From Aphanomyces cochlioides (taxonomy: Eukaryota; Oomycota; Saprolegniomycetes; Saprolegniales; Verrucalvaceae): a stretch of DNA of 64,000 bases. Each line of letters starts with the position of its first letter. Position 1 is the first letter of the stretch. The stretch is from positions 1,674,001-1,738,000 of the forward strand of contig JAHQRK010000012.1 in NCBI GenBank assembly GCA_019828595.1, in the 5' to 3' direction. A program made the translations under genes and the position numbers. Positions 1-11,117 of the stretch are shown here, one piece after another. A model generated the notes under the pieces. That model was not told the DNA's origin and searched no databases. It saw nothing but the letters and a program-made list of their open reading frames with translations.

Positions 1-2020
1 TCCGATAGCATGCTGAAAGACCACCAAGATTGCCAAGAAGAGAAAATAGTTGGAAGCTTCACGCGTCAGTCCACTCATAAAGTAAAAGATCGTGCCCATG
101 ACAATGCTCACGACCAAGTTGATCGGGATTTGGATCAAAGTGTCAGCAATCACGTAGGAAGTTGTCCGAAAGAAGTTGCGTGACCGTTGCTTGTAAAAGA
201 CGTTGCGAAGGGCAAACGAAATCGTAATGCGCTGCCAAGCCTGGCGTTGGAAAATGGCAATCGAGAAGAAGCACATGCGTAGGTAGAGCGACTTTTTGCA
301 ATCATAGTAAATCACACCAAGGAGCAAGCCAACGACGACGGCTTCGCACAGTTTGCCATACAAGAGCGGTTTGTCGCGAAGCGTAAGGATTTTCTGCCGG
401 TTGGTCAAAAGTTTTGTCGACTCGAGGAAGCCCATGCCAAAGACTTGTGTTTTTCGAGCCATGTGAGATATCCGTTTGATCGTAGTGACGTCGTGGATTG
501 TATCGCCTCGGGCAATCGTCCCCTGGACATTTGTGTGGATGTCACTAGAGATAAAAGCGTCGCTAAATTCTTTTGCCGTGCACAGTGGCGGTTTCTCGGC
601 ATCAGTCGGGTAGTACTTGGCACCGCGACCTGAGACGATTTCAATGAGGAAGTCTGACGGGTCCGTCCGTGGTGGGCAAGTAAAGCCAAGGTTTTGAAAG
701 TATGGCAATGTCGACTGCCGTGGGCCATGGTACACGAGATATCCCTCACTGAGCATCAGGATGTCGTCAAAGAGCTCAACAACTTCAGGCGGTGGCTGCA
801 ACAAAGCGACAATACAACTTCCACCTAGAGTCTTTGTCCACGATCGAAGAGCATTGACAATGTCGAACGTAGCGGCCGAGTCGAGGCCTGTCGAAATCTC
901 ATCGCATAGGAAAATGCTTTGGCCACCGACAAGCATCTCGCCTACTGTCACGCGCTTTCGTTCGCCTCCACTGACTCCACGAAGCAGTGCATCGCCCACA
1001 ACCTAAAACAATCAAAATCTCAAGAAATATTTCCCCGTGGAAGGCAGTACCGTGTCGGCACAATTGGACAAGCCCAAGACGTGAATCATGAGCTCCGTAC
1101 GGAGGTTTGCCACTTCCGCGAGTTTTTCAAGGTGACTCCGCTTTCGCGGTGGGCCATTTAAGCACAGATCTGCAAACTTGAACGTCTCGCGCACAGTCAG
1201 TGTCGCGCAATGGTTGTCGCGCTGGTCCACGAGACTCACAAGCTTGGAGAGATCAATGTCGGAAGCAGTCAGTCCGCTGTATTTCACTTCTCCACCGAAA
1301 TACGTGCTCCCCCGTCTCGTGTGCAATTTTCCAGCGAGGGCTTTCAAGAACGTGGATTTTCCCGCACCAGGATTTGCAAGTAACTACAGTCAAATGACGA
1401 AAATCACGAGAGGAAGAACGTACCAGAGTCATGCTGCCAGGGGGAATGATCCCAGTCATGGGGTGTAGAATCGTCGTGTCGATGTACGGGCGCCGAGCGA
1501 GAGGACAGAAAAGCTTGCGTAAGTACGATCCAACTGTGCCATCAACTTCACCAGGTGGTGTGACAGTAGACCGCGCGGTAAACGTGAGATCCTTGAATCG
1601 GATTTCCGGCGTCTGTAGCTGGACGTTCACGGCCGTCGAGAGCTTCTTGACCTTTTCAAAAAACTTTCGCAAGCCACCATTGAGCATCGAGTCGACGTCG
1701 GATAAATTCAGCGTGCTCACCATCAAGTTGTTCTCCTGCTGCTCGTTGTTGTACGGGTCTTGGATGCCTTTGAAGTGCAGCTCGCTATACACTCGAGGAA
1801 TCTCAGGTGGTGGTGGTACATTCAAGCTCATCCGTCGCTCAGCTGTGCGACGCTCATGCTCCAATGCTGTTTCGTCGGTTTGATCGACGGATGGAAAGAT
1901 CGATGAGATAGACGGCAGCGGTGCACCTTCCGTCGACTCAATTTGCAAATCAATGTTGACCGACACGTCTTCTGGTATCGGCATCGCCGCGAAGCCAGAG
2001 TCGTGGCGACTCTTGGACAT
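1..2020 (-). CDS. PDR/ABCG-type ABC transporter, 5' part (cut by window edge)
   Basis: ATP-driven efflux pump of the plasma membrane, pleiotropic drug resistance (ABCG) type. From the start at 2020 (MSKSRHDSG) there is a hydrophilic N-terminus of about 200 residues. The nucleotide-binding domain follows, with Walker A NPGAGKST near 1370-1345, signature VSGGERKR near 970, Walker B IFLCDE near 920, then the first membrane helices at the left edge. Two introns are clear: 1384-1423 (40 nt, giving MTLLLANPGAGKS) and 1003-1050 (48 nt, giving DTVVGDALLRG). The frame is also open upstream to about 2077, just after a TTTAG that could be a splice acceptor, so a further 5' exon is possible. Nucleotide-binding domain before membrane domain is the ABCG order. 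Whether this is a full- or half-size transporter cannot be told, because the rest lies outside the window. Confidence 0.9.
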
Positions 2021-2315
2021 ACCTTCCAACTCGAGAAATGCTTTTGAGGCGTTATGGTTTGCGGGAGTTTCATCCTAAAGTTAGACCACTTGTCTCGCCT
2101 GATTGGATCTTCATTTAGCCAGTCAAGGACGGGGTGAGCTATAAATAAACAATCGTGCACTGTCAGCGTGCCACGTCATGGCTAAATCGTCCGACTCAGG
2201 GGAAGGAACTTTCGCCCGTCGTTGGTTTCGCCGTGAGACTACACTGTAGAATAATCCGTGACACGTTGCATATTGGAAGATTTAGCACCGAGGTGGATAC
2301 ACCATAGTCTCGACA

Positions 2316-4154
2316 TTACGTCTCATCGTCTTCAGTTCCGTCTTCTGTTTCTTGGATTTGATTCATCTCGACGTCGAGTTTGCCATGCGCATGGGGCTTC
2401 CCAGTGAGTTCATTCTCGCTCCCTTGGCCTTTAGCTCGTAGAAAGAGAGGCGAATTTTCTAATATCGGCCCCGCAATGCTCAAGAACGTCGTCAGGATTT
2501 CTTCGTCGTCTTGCGTAAAGACTCCGTCGGATTTGTTGAGCAATTGCATGACGCCAATCACTTCTTGCTTTTGACTGCGCAGAGGCAACGCCAAGATAGT
2601 TGATGTCTTGTAGCCGAGCTTTTGGTCGTATTCCTGTCGACATCGTCGTCAACAATCCTAGAATCAATGGAGGGCAGCCTACTTTGTTAAAACGCGGATC
2701 CTCGTAGGCATTCTTGAGATTGATAACTTTGCCAGTGTCGGCCACGGCGCCGCAGATTCCTTGGTTGGACGGAATCCGAATGTCAACTTCGCCTTGAAGC
2801 GTCCATAGTTCAAATGTGACTTTGTCCAAGAGGTACAAACTGCATCGATCCGAATCGACAAGACGCTGGATGCGATGCGTGACGGTAAACAAGAGAGAAT
2901 TGATGCCCAAGTCACTGTGCATCGCCTTGACAATATCGAGCACTTCAGTCACCTAAGCTCACGCTGCTCGTCAGTCTCCATGACAGTCGTAGTCAACCTT
3001 TTTCTGCGCTTGGAGCGCTGTCTTGTGATGCTGGGCATTCTGCAATGCAATGCCAGCTTGGGCAGCCAAGATCGTCATCACTTCTTCATCCATGTCGGTA
3101 AATCCCACAGCTTTGTCGTTGCCGTTGCGATTCAAGGCTTGCATGACGCCGACCACTTGGCCTTGGCCATTCCGCTACTCTCTTGATGTTAGACGTCGGC
3201 AGACGCAACACGAAGACGTACAACTGGGACACACAAGATGGAGCGCGTATGATAGCCCGTCTGCATGTCGTACTGCGAATCAAAGTTGGGATCTGCGTAT
3301 GCATTGCTGATGTTGACGAGTTTGCCCGTCGACGCCACAACGCCGCAAATACCCTACACAGAGATGGAAATCGGTCATGGACGACAAGTTCGACCATGAA
3401 ATACCTTTCCAAGCGGGACGCTGATCTCCGCGGTGCCTTCTGCGACGTTGAGATTGAGCATTTGCGTCACAGGGTCCTAAGGATTGTCAAGGAAGAAGAT
3501 GGAGGGATATCCAACCAATTTGAACAACGTCGCGCGCTCTGCGTTAAGGATCTTGCATGTATGCTTGATGATTGAGTTCGTGGCTATGGAAGCGTTTTAG
3601 TCGAAGCGTAGTGAAAGGAATTGCGTACCCTCCATGGGATCAAGTTGCATAGTGATGACGCGGAAGGCTTGAATGAGTTTTTCGAGCAAGACGAGGCGTT
3701 TGTTGGACGCGTTTTCACCTGCAGACGGCGTCACTCTAAGCAAAAGCGTGATGAAGTCTGTCGGGAGATTTGTTTTGCATACGTGTCGCGCTTGGGGCGC
3801 AAGCAAAGTCGTCCGTTTTCATCGGCGGATGCACTGCAATCACATGAAGATAATCCCTGGATCCACAAAATGTACCTCGCTTCCGCATAGCATTGTTTGA
3901 TGTACGCCATGGCATGATCTGGGTTATAACTTTCTCCTGACGAGCGCTACATTCTCCCGTTCAATGCGAGTCATGAAGAGAATCTCTACCTGGGCGAGTT
4001 TTTCCGACACGACAGTCCGAATGAATGCGAGCGGGTCCTCTGGGCGACTCAAGAGCGCTTCAGCCGTGAGCCATTCGATCAAAGATCGAAAGTTCATCGA
4101 GTTCAAGTACTCTTCCCCTCCTTCGGCCGTCTGCTGCTGCTGTGACGCGCTCAT
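2316..4154 (-). CDS. Tandem GAF-domain protein with RII-alpha-like N-terminal docking domain
   Basis: Probable cyclic-nucleotide sensor. The N-terminus (start 4154, MSASQQQQ) holds a stretch, LNSMNFRSLIEWLTAEALL, that looks like the RII-alpha/Dpy-30 dimerisation-docking fold used for anchoring. Two GAF domains follow, roughly 3600-2980 and 2950-2330. Both end in a close match to the NKXnFX3DE signature of cyclic-nucleotide-binding GAFs: NRNGNDKAVGFTDMDEE in the first and NKSDGVFTQDDEE in the second. No phosphodiesterase or cyclase catalytic domain is visible before the stop, so it looks like a binding or regulatory protein. The tail is acidic (EDGTEDDET). There are several short introns, one acceptor being just upstream of VTEVLDIVKAM at 2952. 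Exon edges in 3100-3950 are approximate. It is divergent from the anoctamin gene. Confidence 0.75.
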
Positions 4155-4478
4155 ATCTTCTCAACTTGTCGTGAATCTGCGACTCTTGATTCGAACTGTC
4201 AGACCGTTTCATTGACGGCCGTCAGCCGTTCGTCATACCGTCGAGAATGGTCCATGTAAATCTCGGGATGGACACTTCATCCATGAGGGGAGGAAATACC
4301 TACTGTATGTAGATAGGAGCAGTCTTTCCTGCGTTTCCACGGAAGAGTTCCTGGAGATTACGATGTCGCCGCCGTCGGTTTCAACTTCGAAGTTCCATTT
4401 CGACCTTTTTATTCCCTGATTGGATAGAAACAGATCATCGACAGCGAGGGAAGCAAGTTGTCGAGTCCGTTCGGAAGA
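4155..4478. other. Divergent intergenic region, GAF protein / anoctamin
   Basis: 324 bp between two divergent starts. I see no further gene and no copy of the TCCGGATA motif. It presumably holds both promoters. Confidence 0.5.
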
Positions 4479-7400
4479 ATGGAAGAAGAACGCACTGGAC
4501 GCTCGGCATCGCCGCTCAAGACGAGGCTGGCGAGGCATCGCCGTACTCGTAGCGTTGGCATGGCGGAAACGCCGGACGCAATTCACACAGTGATCAAGGA
4601 AGACTCGGAGCAGGACGACTCGTCTGGCGATACGACCTCCAATTACATCCCAAGACGAACAAAGAGCTTTGAGAGCCATGACCAAACGACCACGAGCTCG
4701 CAATTGCCACGCGTGAGGACGTATACGAAATCTCTGGGTAGTTTGGTCAAGCACTTGGCGTCCGACCCGTCGAATCCTCATCTGACGGCGTCTAACGTAC
4801 CGGCGACACCGAGTCCAGCCCAAGTTGAGCGGACTCCTGTACAATCGCAGTCAGTCTTTTCATTTCCTTGGTCCAACCAATCTAAGCAGACATTCGAGGC
4901 GGCAGTCCAAGACCATATCAAGCCATTGCCGTACGAGTTTGCACTCGTCCTGCACAATAAACCAGCGCGAGCTCGCGATTTAGAGCTGCGTGGCCTCGAC
5001 GACCCTGGATGTCAGCAGCGAGATGTGATCCGTCGGTGCATTGAGGCTGGGCTGGACGTGACAGTCATGGCCAGTACGCTCCACTCGCGAAAGTACATGT
5101 GTTTGCTGCTCAAGCCAACACCGCAGCGCATGAAAATTGAGAAGAATCGTCTCGTGGTCGAACGTTGGCTTCAAATTGGCGCTGTCGGTGAAGTGCCGAG
5201 TGAAATTGAACAGCTCATTTATAAAAGCTCGCTCGGATCGACGCCTCCTAGCGGCAACCACGGCGACGAGGGCAATGAAAATGAAGAGGAAGAAGAAGAG
5301 GAAGAGGACAGCAAGTTCACACCTGCCGAGCGGATTCAAACAATCGGTCGCATCATTTCCTCGACGGCCGATAAAGCGCAGCTAAATCCTCCCGGCGCTG
5401 GCATCTCGATTGAAGCTCCAACAGCGCGAGATCCCATCATTGCTGCATGTTTTCCATTGCACAATCGAAAGGTGACTATTCTTGACGCCATGGAGCTCAA
5501 CTAACATTGTGGCTATTATCGCAGGTGAATAAAATGCTTTTGGGGAAGAAGCACAAGTGGTGGACGAATGCTAACGACATTACGAGCACCATTCGGTACA
5601 CATTTCATGCTGTCGTGGGCTCATCATTGTCGTAGATATCATTATGGCGAGCACGTGGCGTTCCATTTTGCATTTCTCTTCTTGTACACACAATGGCTCG
5701 TTCTCCCTGCACTTGTCGGCACCATTTTGTATCTCTCCTTGCGATGGTACACTGCTATTTACTACATGACGGGGCTGGCCATCTTTGGCTTTGTCGTCGT
5801 CACGATCTGGGGCACGGCATTCCTCAAGGTAAGATTTGCATCTCACGAGTCCAAGTTTGACAACTTTTGAAGGCCTGGGAGCGCATGAACGAGTATTTGA
5901 ACGATGCGTGGAATGTGCGCTTGTTTAAAGAAGCAGACTATCCAAATTCGCGCTTCCGTCCGCATGGATACGTTGACATTGTCGACTCGAAAGGTGTGCT
6001 GCTCTACCGAGAGCCGTACTACAATCCACTCTACCGAATTCCAGCGTACATCCTCACGCTTGTGGTTTTTCTCTTCTTTACGCTCATCTACGTCGTCGGC
6101 ATCAGCTTCTTTGTTCAGTGGTACACTGCGGCCATGTGCGCTCCTGTCTGCAGCGAATGCCCTGACTGCAGCGGCTTTCTCACGTGTTTTGACACACAGA
6201 GCGCTACTGTGGGCACTTGGCGGTGGCTATATATCTTCGTGCAGGTAAATCCATCCTCTCGACAGTTCAATTGACGATAGCACCGACGTCTTAGGGTATT
6301 TTTCTCGGCGTGACACTCGATGTGTTTGTCTATCTGTTGTCTGTTAAGCTTATTCGCGTCTTTGTCAATCGTGAAAACCACGAGACGGAAGCCCAAGTCG
6401 ACCGAACGATGATCAATCGCCTCTTCATCATCAATTGGATCTCGTTCTTCCTGTGGTTTATGCTCATCGCGTTTGTGATCGTTCCGTTCGGCAAAGATGT
6501 CGAAGGCTGGATGAATGCCCACTTCGATTGGGCGTCAATCTACACAGTCCGATGGCACAACGGTCGAATTGACATGAGCACAGCGCTTGTTACTCCATTG
6601 CTCATTACTCAAGCTCTCAACCTTCTCATTGACACTGCATTACCTCATGCTTTGCGCAGACATCGTCTTTTGGGTTTCCGCACCGTCCGCAGATTACGAG
6701 CCAACCCAGCCGAGACCATGCTAGCCCTCTCTGAGATCCAAAGCCAATTCCAACGCCGACAACCCTTACCACCAGCGCCAGCAGGAACAACAGCCACCGC
6801 GTCTCTCAAATTTAACGAAAAGATTGAGGTATGCACTTCCAATTATCTCAAAGTTTAAGCTCCGATAGCTGCAAATGATCACGCCCATTCGCATTCCCTA
6901 CATCGAGGCAGACTTGGGTGTGCATATTCCAACGACGGAAGGCTTTGAAAACGAAGGTGCGCTCGCCACAATCGAACTGGACGCTTTGACGCTTGTGGTA
7001 GAGTTTATGACGGCGGATTCAATCGTCGAAGAAAGCCAACTCGACCTTTATGAAACATTTGTAAGTGGATTTGCATCGATCGACATTAACTGATGCGACT
7101 AGCCTGACTATTTGAAGATGGTGATTCAATTTGTAAGCCATGGAGCCCTTTCTTGGAGTTTGCTGACTCGGATTGTAGGGATACGTCGTCATGTTTTCAG
7201 TCGTGTGGCCATTTTGCGGCCTAGCAGCTCTGGTAAGCTTGTGCTGAACTGCCAAGGAGAACCATTGATATTTCTGTAGGCCAACAACGTTGTACATATT
7301 CAAAACTGTTTTCATAAACTCTGCTTGACGAGACGACGCCCTGTGCCTCGTAAGGCGAACAGCATTGGTCAATGGGAAAAGACTCTCTATACGACGCTCT

Positions 7401-7839
7401 TCCTGGCTATCTTTGCAGTCGTGGGGCTTATTTGCCTCAGTTCTGGTGAAGTTGAGTACTTTGTCAAGGACTGCTTGGCTCTTGATCGTTTCAATGGCAC
7501 AGATTACAGGTTCAATTTCTATTCAACTCAAAATCTCATGTGGTGTCGATAGCATGACGCCAGAACTGTCGTGTTTCGGTCTCCCGTCACGGTTTTTAGT
7601 CGCACTGGTGCTCGAGCACATTGGTCTCCTTGTAATGTACCTCATCATGGACAATATCGAAGGAACACCAGCATCCTTGCGGTCGTCGTTCCAGCTCAAG
7701 AAAGAACTCATTCGTCGGGCGATCTACAACCAGAATGGGCCGGCAATCCCAACGCCTGCCATTGGTACGTCCTTGAAACCTCTATCCAGCAACTCTGGCG
7801 TCAAATGTAGGGCGGACACCCGCGCGGGAAATGGTATAG
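4479..7839 (+). CDS. Anoctamin/TMEM16-family membrane protein
   Basis: Member of the TMEM16 family (calcium-activated chloride channels and phospholipid scramblases). The start is the ATG at 4479 (MEEERTGRS). A cytosolic N-terminus of about 330 residues contains a run of glutamates near 5290 and is followed by many hydrophobic helices. Family hallmarks are visible: GEHVAFHFAFLFLYTQWL (first helix), the segment GYVVMFSVVWPFCGLAALANN near 7180-7280, and RRRPVPRKANSIGQWEK near 7330, which matches the conserved loop after helix 7. About nine or ten short introns interrupt it, for example 5472-5524 and the one ending at 7810. The last exon gives ...AIGRTPAREMV and stops at 7837-7839. Channel versus scramblase activity cannot be decided from sequence alone. 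Confidence 0.85.
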
Positions 7840-8014
7840 AATTTGTTTTTACTATGGTGCACATCAGCTGTAGACTGCATTCTGGCCAATTTGATCTCAC
7901 ATGGTTTTATTATATAACGTAGACTGTAATAAGTTAGACCTACGGATTTTTGCGTTTTAACCTAATTATTATTAAACGTTATTTAGGTCTCAAGTGGTTA
8001 AACTCACCAATTTG

Positions 8015-8035
8015 TCCGGATAAAATGTCCGGATA
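8015..8035. promoter_or_regulatory. TCCGGATA pair, 13-bp spacing (copy 1)
   Basis: TCCGGATA at 8015-8022 and again at 8028-8035, separated by AAATG. The same 13-bp repeat spacing is seen at 11058 and 16784. It lies about 300 bp upstream of the transposase ORF. Confidence 0.5.
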
Positions 8036-8228
8036 TCATTTGTTTACAAACATCAAGATAGACCGAACAGCCAATTTATGACAGACTCCATACATCTTCA
8101 CAGTTCAAAGCACTGACGTTAACAGACTGTATTGTGCTTTAGTTTCGAAATTGTGGGAGGCAAGCCAAACCGGTCAGGCAAAATATCGGTCATGAATTTC
8201 GGACAGCCAATCAGATGCAAATATTTTG

Positions 8229-8248
8229 TGACGTCACTGATGACGTCA
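8229..8248. promoter_or_regulatory. Two CRE/ATF-type palindromes TGACGTCA
   Basis: Perfect 8-bp palindromes at 8229-8236 and 8241-8248, 12 bp apart and about 90 bp before the transposase start. TGACGTCA is the known bZIP (CREB/ATF) site. Use as a promoter element here is inference. Confidence 0.45.
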
Positions 8249-8337
8249 TCATGGGTCTTGTGTCGGGCAGACCAATCACAAGTAGAATTGCAATTTGTGT
8301 TGATCCCTTCATCATTGAACCATTTGGATATTGAGCG

Positions 8338-9454
8338 ATGGCGGAGCTTTTGCGGTGTGTTGAGCAACGTCATGCATCTGTGAATACGATTATGCATGCG
8401 CTCTATGGGTATTATTTCCTTGGAGTATCGAAGGAAGAACTTGCACGCCTCTACAGGAAACATGTGAACACCATTGACAACTGGATTCAACGGTATGAGT
8501 CAGAAGGAACATATCAAAGGAAGGTCACGAGGCGTGCAAACAAATTCACCAATATGCAGAAGATGTGGGTGATACAATACTTCGACAAGAACCCTTTAGC
8601 TTTTCTGGATGAGGCGAAATCGGCGTTTCAACAGAAGTACAACATTATTATCTCTGTACCAACAGTTTGGCAAATTCTCCACGACAATGGATACACTAGA
8701 AAAAGTCCTAGAGCGTCGTGCAATCCATATCAAGTTCAATGACATTGTACGCTTTGCTAATGAATTGACTATGATCAATTGGAGCCAATTGAATATTCAA
8801 TTCTTGGATGAAGCAAGTTTTGATAATCGTGGAATGCTGCGAACTCGCGGGTATTGTCTCAAGGGCACAAAGATTGCTTTTAGAGGAGAATTTAGCCGAA
8901 AGGCATGAGTTTCTGTGCTGTGCTGGATCAATATCGATGGTATAGTTGAGATTTTTCACACTGAAAGGACATTCGATAGAGCCAAATTTGTGGACTGCAG
9001 TAAGACCCATGCGTTTTCTGGCAAGTCAGTAAGAGGATATCCTGGCCAAGAATCTATATGGATCATGGACGGTGCCAAGATACACTGTCATCCAGACATT
9101 ACTCGATATTTGCGATCAATTGGTATCGTACCATTGTTCTTGCCAGCTTATTGTCCATTTTTTAATCCCATTGAGTACCTTTTCGGTCTCGTGAAGAAGC
9201 GAATGCGACGAAATTATGTGGAAAACTCACGAGAGTCATTGGAACTTTTTGTTCTGAGGATGCTGCTTGAATTTGAAAACTTTAACATGGAGGGCATTTT
9301 CCAGCATTGTGGCTACAGAAGAGATGGGTTTTTAAATCCATCTTCTGCCTTGGAAAGCACTACAGTCCGCATTGGCCCAAACGACATCCAAGACGTCCAA
9401 GCTTTGCTTGAATTCACACAACGTGATTTAGATAATGACGATGACAATTCATAA
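8338..9454 (+). pseudogene. Tc1/mariner-like DD34E transposase, disrupted
   Basis: Cut-and-paste DNA transposase of the Tc1 type. The N-terminal part from ATG 8338 (MAELLRCVEQ) carries helix-turn-helix-like DNA-binding segments (SKEELARLYRKHVNTIDNWI). The DDE catalytic domain follows: first Asp in QFLDEASF (about 8805), second in WIMDGAKIH (about 9070), Glu in FNPIEYLFGLVKKRMR (about 9175), with 34 residues between the second Asp and the Glu. Two lesions are visible: a one-base frame change in the A-run near 8700 (after NGYTRK) and an in-frame TGA at 8906-8908. The catalytic residues survive but the frame does not, so it looks like a recently inactivated copy. Sequencing error in the A-run cannot be excluded. 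Confidence 0.85.
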
Positions 9455-9481
9455 CTCGAATAAAAGTTATTATTCTCCTTA

Positions 9482-10728
9482 TCACATATGATCATCGTCG
9501 TCTTGATTTGGGATAGCCCCTAGTACGCGTAAGACTGCAATGTCATCTGGATGAGGATCTAAATCCTCTGCATAAGCTTGGATTGTTTCTTTCTTTGATC
9601 TGAGCATTGCCATGAATGCGTCCATCTTTTTGTCCGCCACTACTCGTTGTTGCTGAATTTCGGCTCGAAATTCTTGGAATTGTAGTAGTGCACCATCCAC
9701 AAGATCAATTGCCAATTTGCAGTTTCGCTTGAGGCGCAATATTTGTTCATGAGCACTTGATGACGATGTGCGAAAAAAATTAATGATATTCGCCGTAGGA
9801 CCCTTGGAAATTGCACGTTCACGTTGTCCTTCGGATAATTGACAAATTTCGTTTGCCCAAATACGCCATGCCATTTGTGGTGCTGTCAATGTTTCCCATA
9901 CAGCTTGCATTTCTCTTATGACTTCTTGGTGCTCAACTTCCGCGGCCGCTCCAGATCTATCAGCAATGGACGGCTCAATACATGCTTTGCTAAAATCTAA
10001 GTATTGAGATCCTGTAAATAGCTCGTTGCCCCATTTGTATGCTGAAACTGTGATGGTTTTTTCACGGTACTTTGCTAATGCGTTATGGGCTTCGTGGTCG
10101 TTCTGCCACATGGGCAAGTTGCGTGCACCACTTGTTGTTTAATGCGCAATGCAATATACTTGTCAAATAGGTCAATTGACGGTGCGTCAGAACTCAAATT
10201 CCATGTAGGTGGATCACCAGAGCAAGTTGCCAACGGATGTAACGATGGTGCACAGAGTTCCCATACTCGACGCTTTATGCTGGGCCAATCGTCCAAAGTA
10301 ACGAAATGCAAGCCGAGCTTGTCGGCATTGTCAAGTCTTTGCCGCACGATTTTCTTTAAACGAATGTCAATCGTAAATCGAAACAACGAATCATGTTGTT
10401 GGAGTGAGGGTTGACCTTCTACACTTTGCTGTTGAGATTCATGTCGGTCGTTGCTGCCGTCGTTACGTGTTGTGCAGCAGTTGATATCACATTGTCAAAG
10501 CGTGGGGAGCGGCGGTGAGGTGGATAGGGTGAAGCACGGCGACTTTCGTGTCTTGGAGTTCTTGTTGGTGTCGGAGATGGAGAAACACAGTGGTTCCTGC
10601 GCCAAGGGGAAGTTCTTGGTGTCGAGGTCTGGCTCATACCGGTCGTGCAGAATTGAGGCAAAATCTCCTATCTGGGATTGGCTAATCTGATTTCTGTTCT
10701 GGGACAAAAGTGTCAAGTATTCTGGCAA
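9482..10728 (-). pseudogene. Broken ORF of unknown function, convergent with transposase
   Basis: I do not recognise this protein. One minus-strand frame runs from about 10728 to about 10100 with an in-frame TGA at 10495-10497. It then shifts frame near 10100 (at ...QVVHATCP/MWQNDHEAHNALAKYREK) and continues to a stop at 9482. No ATG is found at its 5' end. The C-terminal half is helical and ends in NQDDDDHM. The 3' end faces the 3' end of the transposase, 27 bp away, and both are damaged. It may therefore be the second gene of the same mobile element, or an older host gene into which the element inserted. Confidence 0.5.
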
Positions 10729-11117
10729 AAGTCACAAATTTATCGAAAAAATACAATAAATATCTATAACTTTTCTAGTTTTCATCGGATTGAAAAACCA
10801 AGCGATAACTTCTCTTCGTCTTGTCCAGCGCTAACGATTTTGTGGTCTTACATACCTAAATATACGCTTTCAAAGGACTTATAGCGATAGGCGTTAGGCT
10901 ATAAATTTCGCTGTCTTCAGCTGATGTGCACCATATCTCGTATGATAGAAATGCATACCTTATGACGTGGCAGCGTGAGAGAAAAGCTAGTCATGTCGGA
11001 GTAAAAGATTTTAACCAATCAATTGGGTCAGTTCAACTTGACCAACCATACGAGCCGTCCGGATAATATATCCGGATAACCAACCCAAAATGTCCATTGA
11101 GAGACAACGCCGACAAG
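10729..11117. other. Interval between mobile element and WDR55-like gene
   Basis: 389 bp without a gene. It holds the presumed right end of the mobile element (possible inverted-repeat trace at 10854-10870), a CCAAT box near 11016 and the TCCGGATA pair at 11058-11078. Confidence 0.4.
11058..11078. promoter_or_regulatory. TCCGGATA pair, 13-bp spacing (copy 2)
   Basis: TCCGGATA at 11058-11065 and 11071-11078, 40 bp before the ATG of the WDR55-like gene. This position fits a proximal promoter element. Confidence 0.55.

Larger units (their letters stand above)
7840..8337. other. AT-rich interval before transposase ORF
   Basis: 498 bp with no convincing gene. It holds a TCCGGATA pair (8015-8035), two CRE-type palindromes (8229-8248) and a CCAAT box near 8207. 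The left boundary of the mobile element probably lies here; a possible inverted-repeat trace at about 7972-7988 is described separately. Confidence 0.4.

Noticed and set aside
5580..5846. Minus-strand ORF inside the anoctamin gene
   Set aside because: Shadow of transmembrane coding sequence; the plus strand fits the family.
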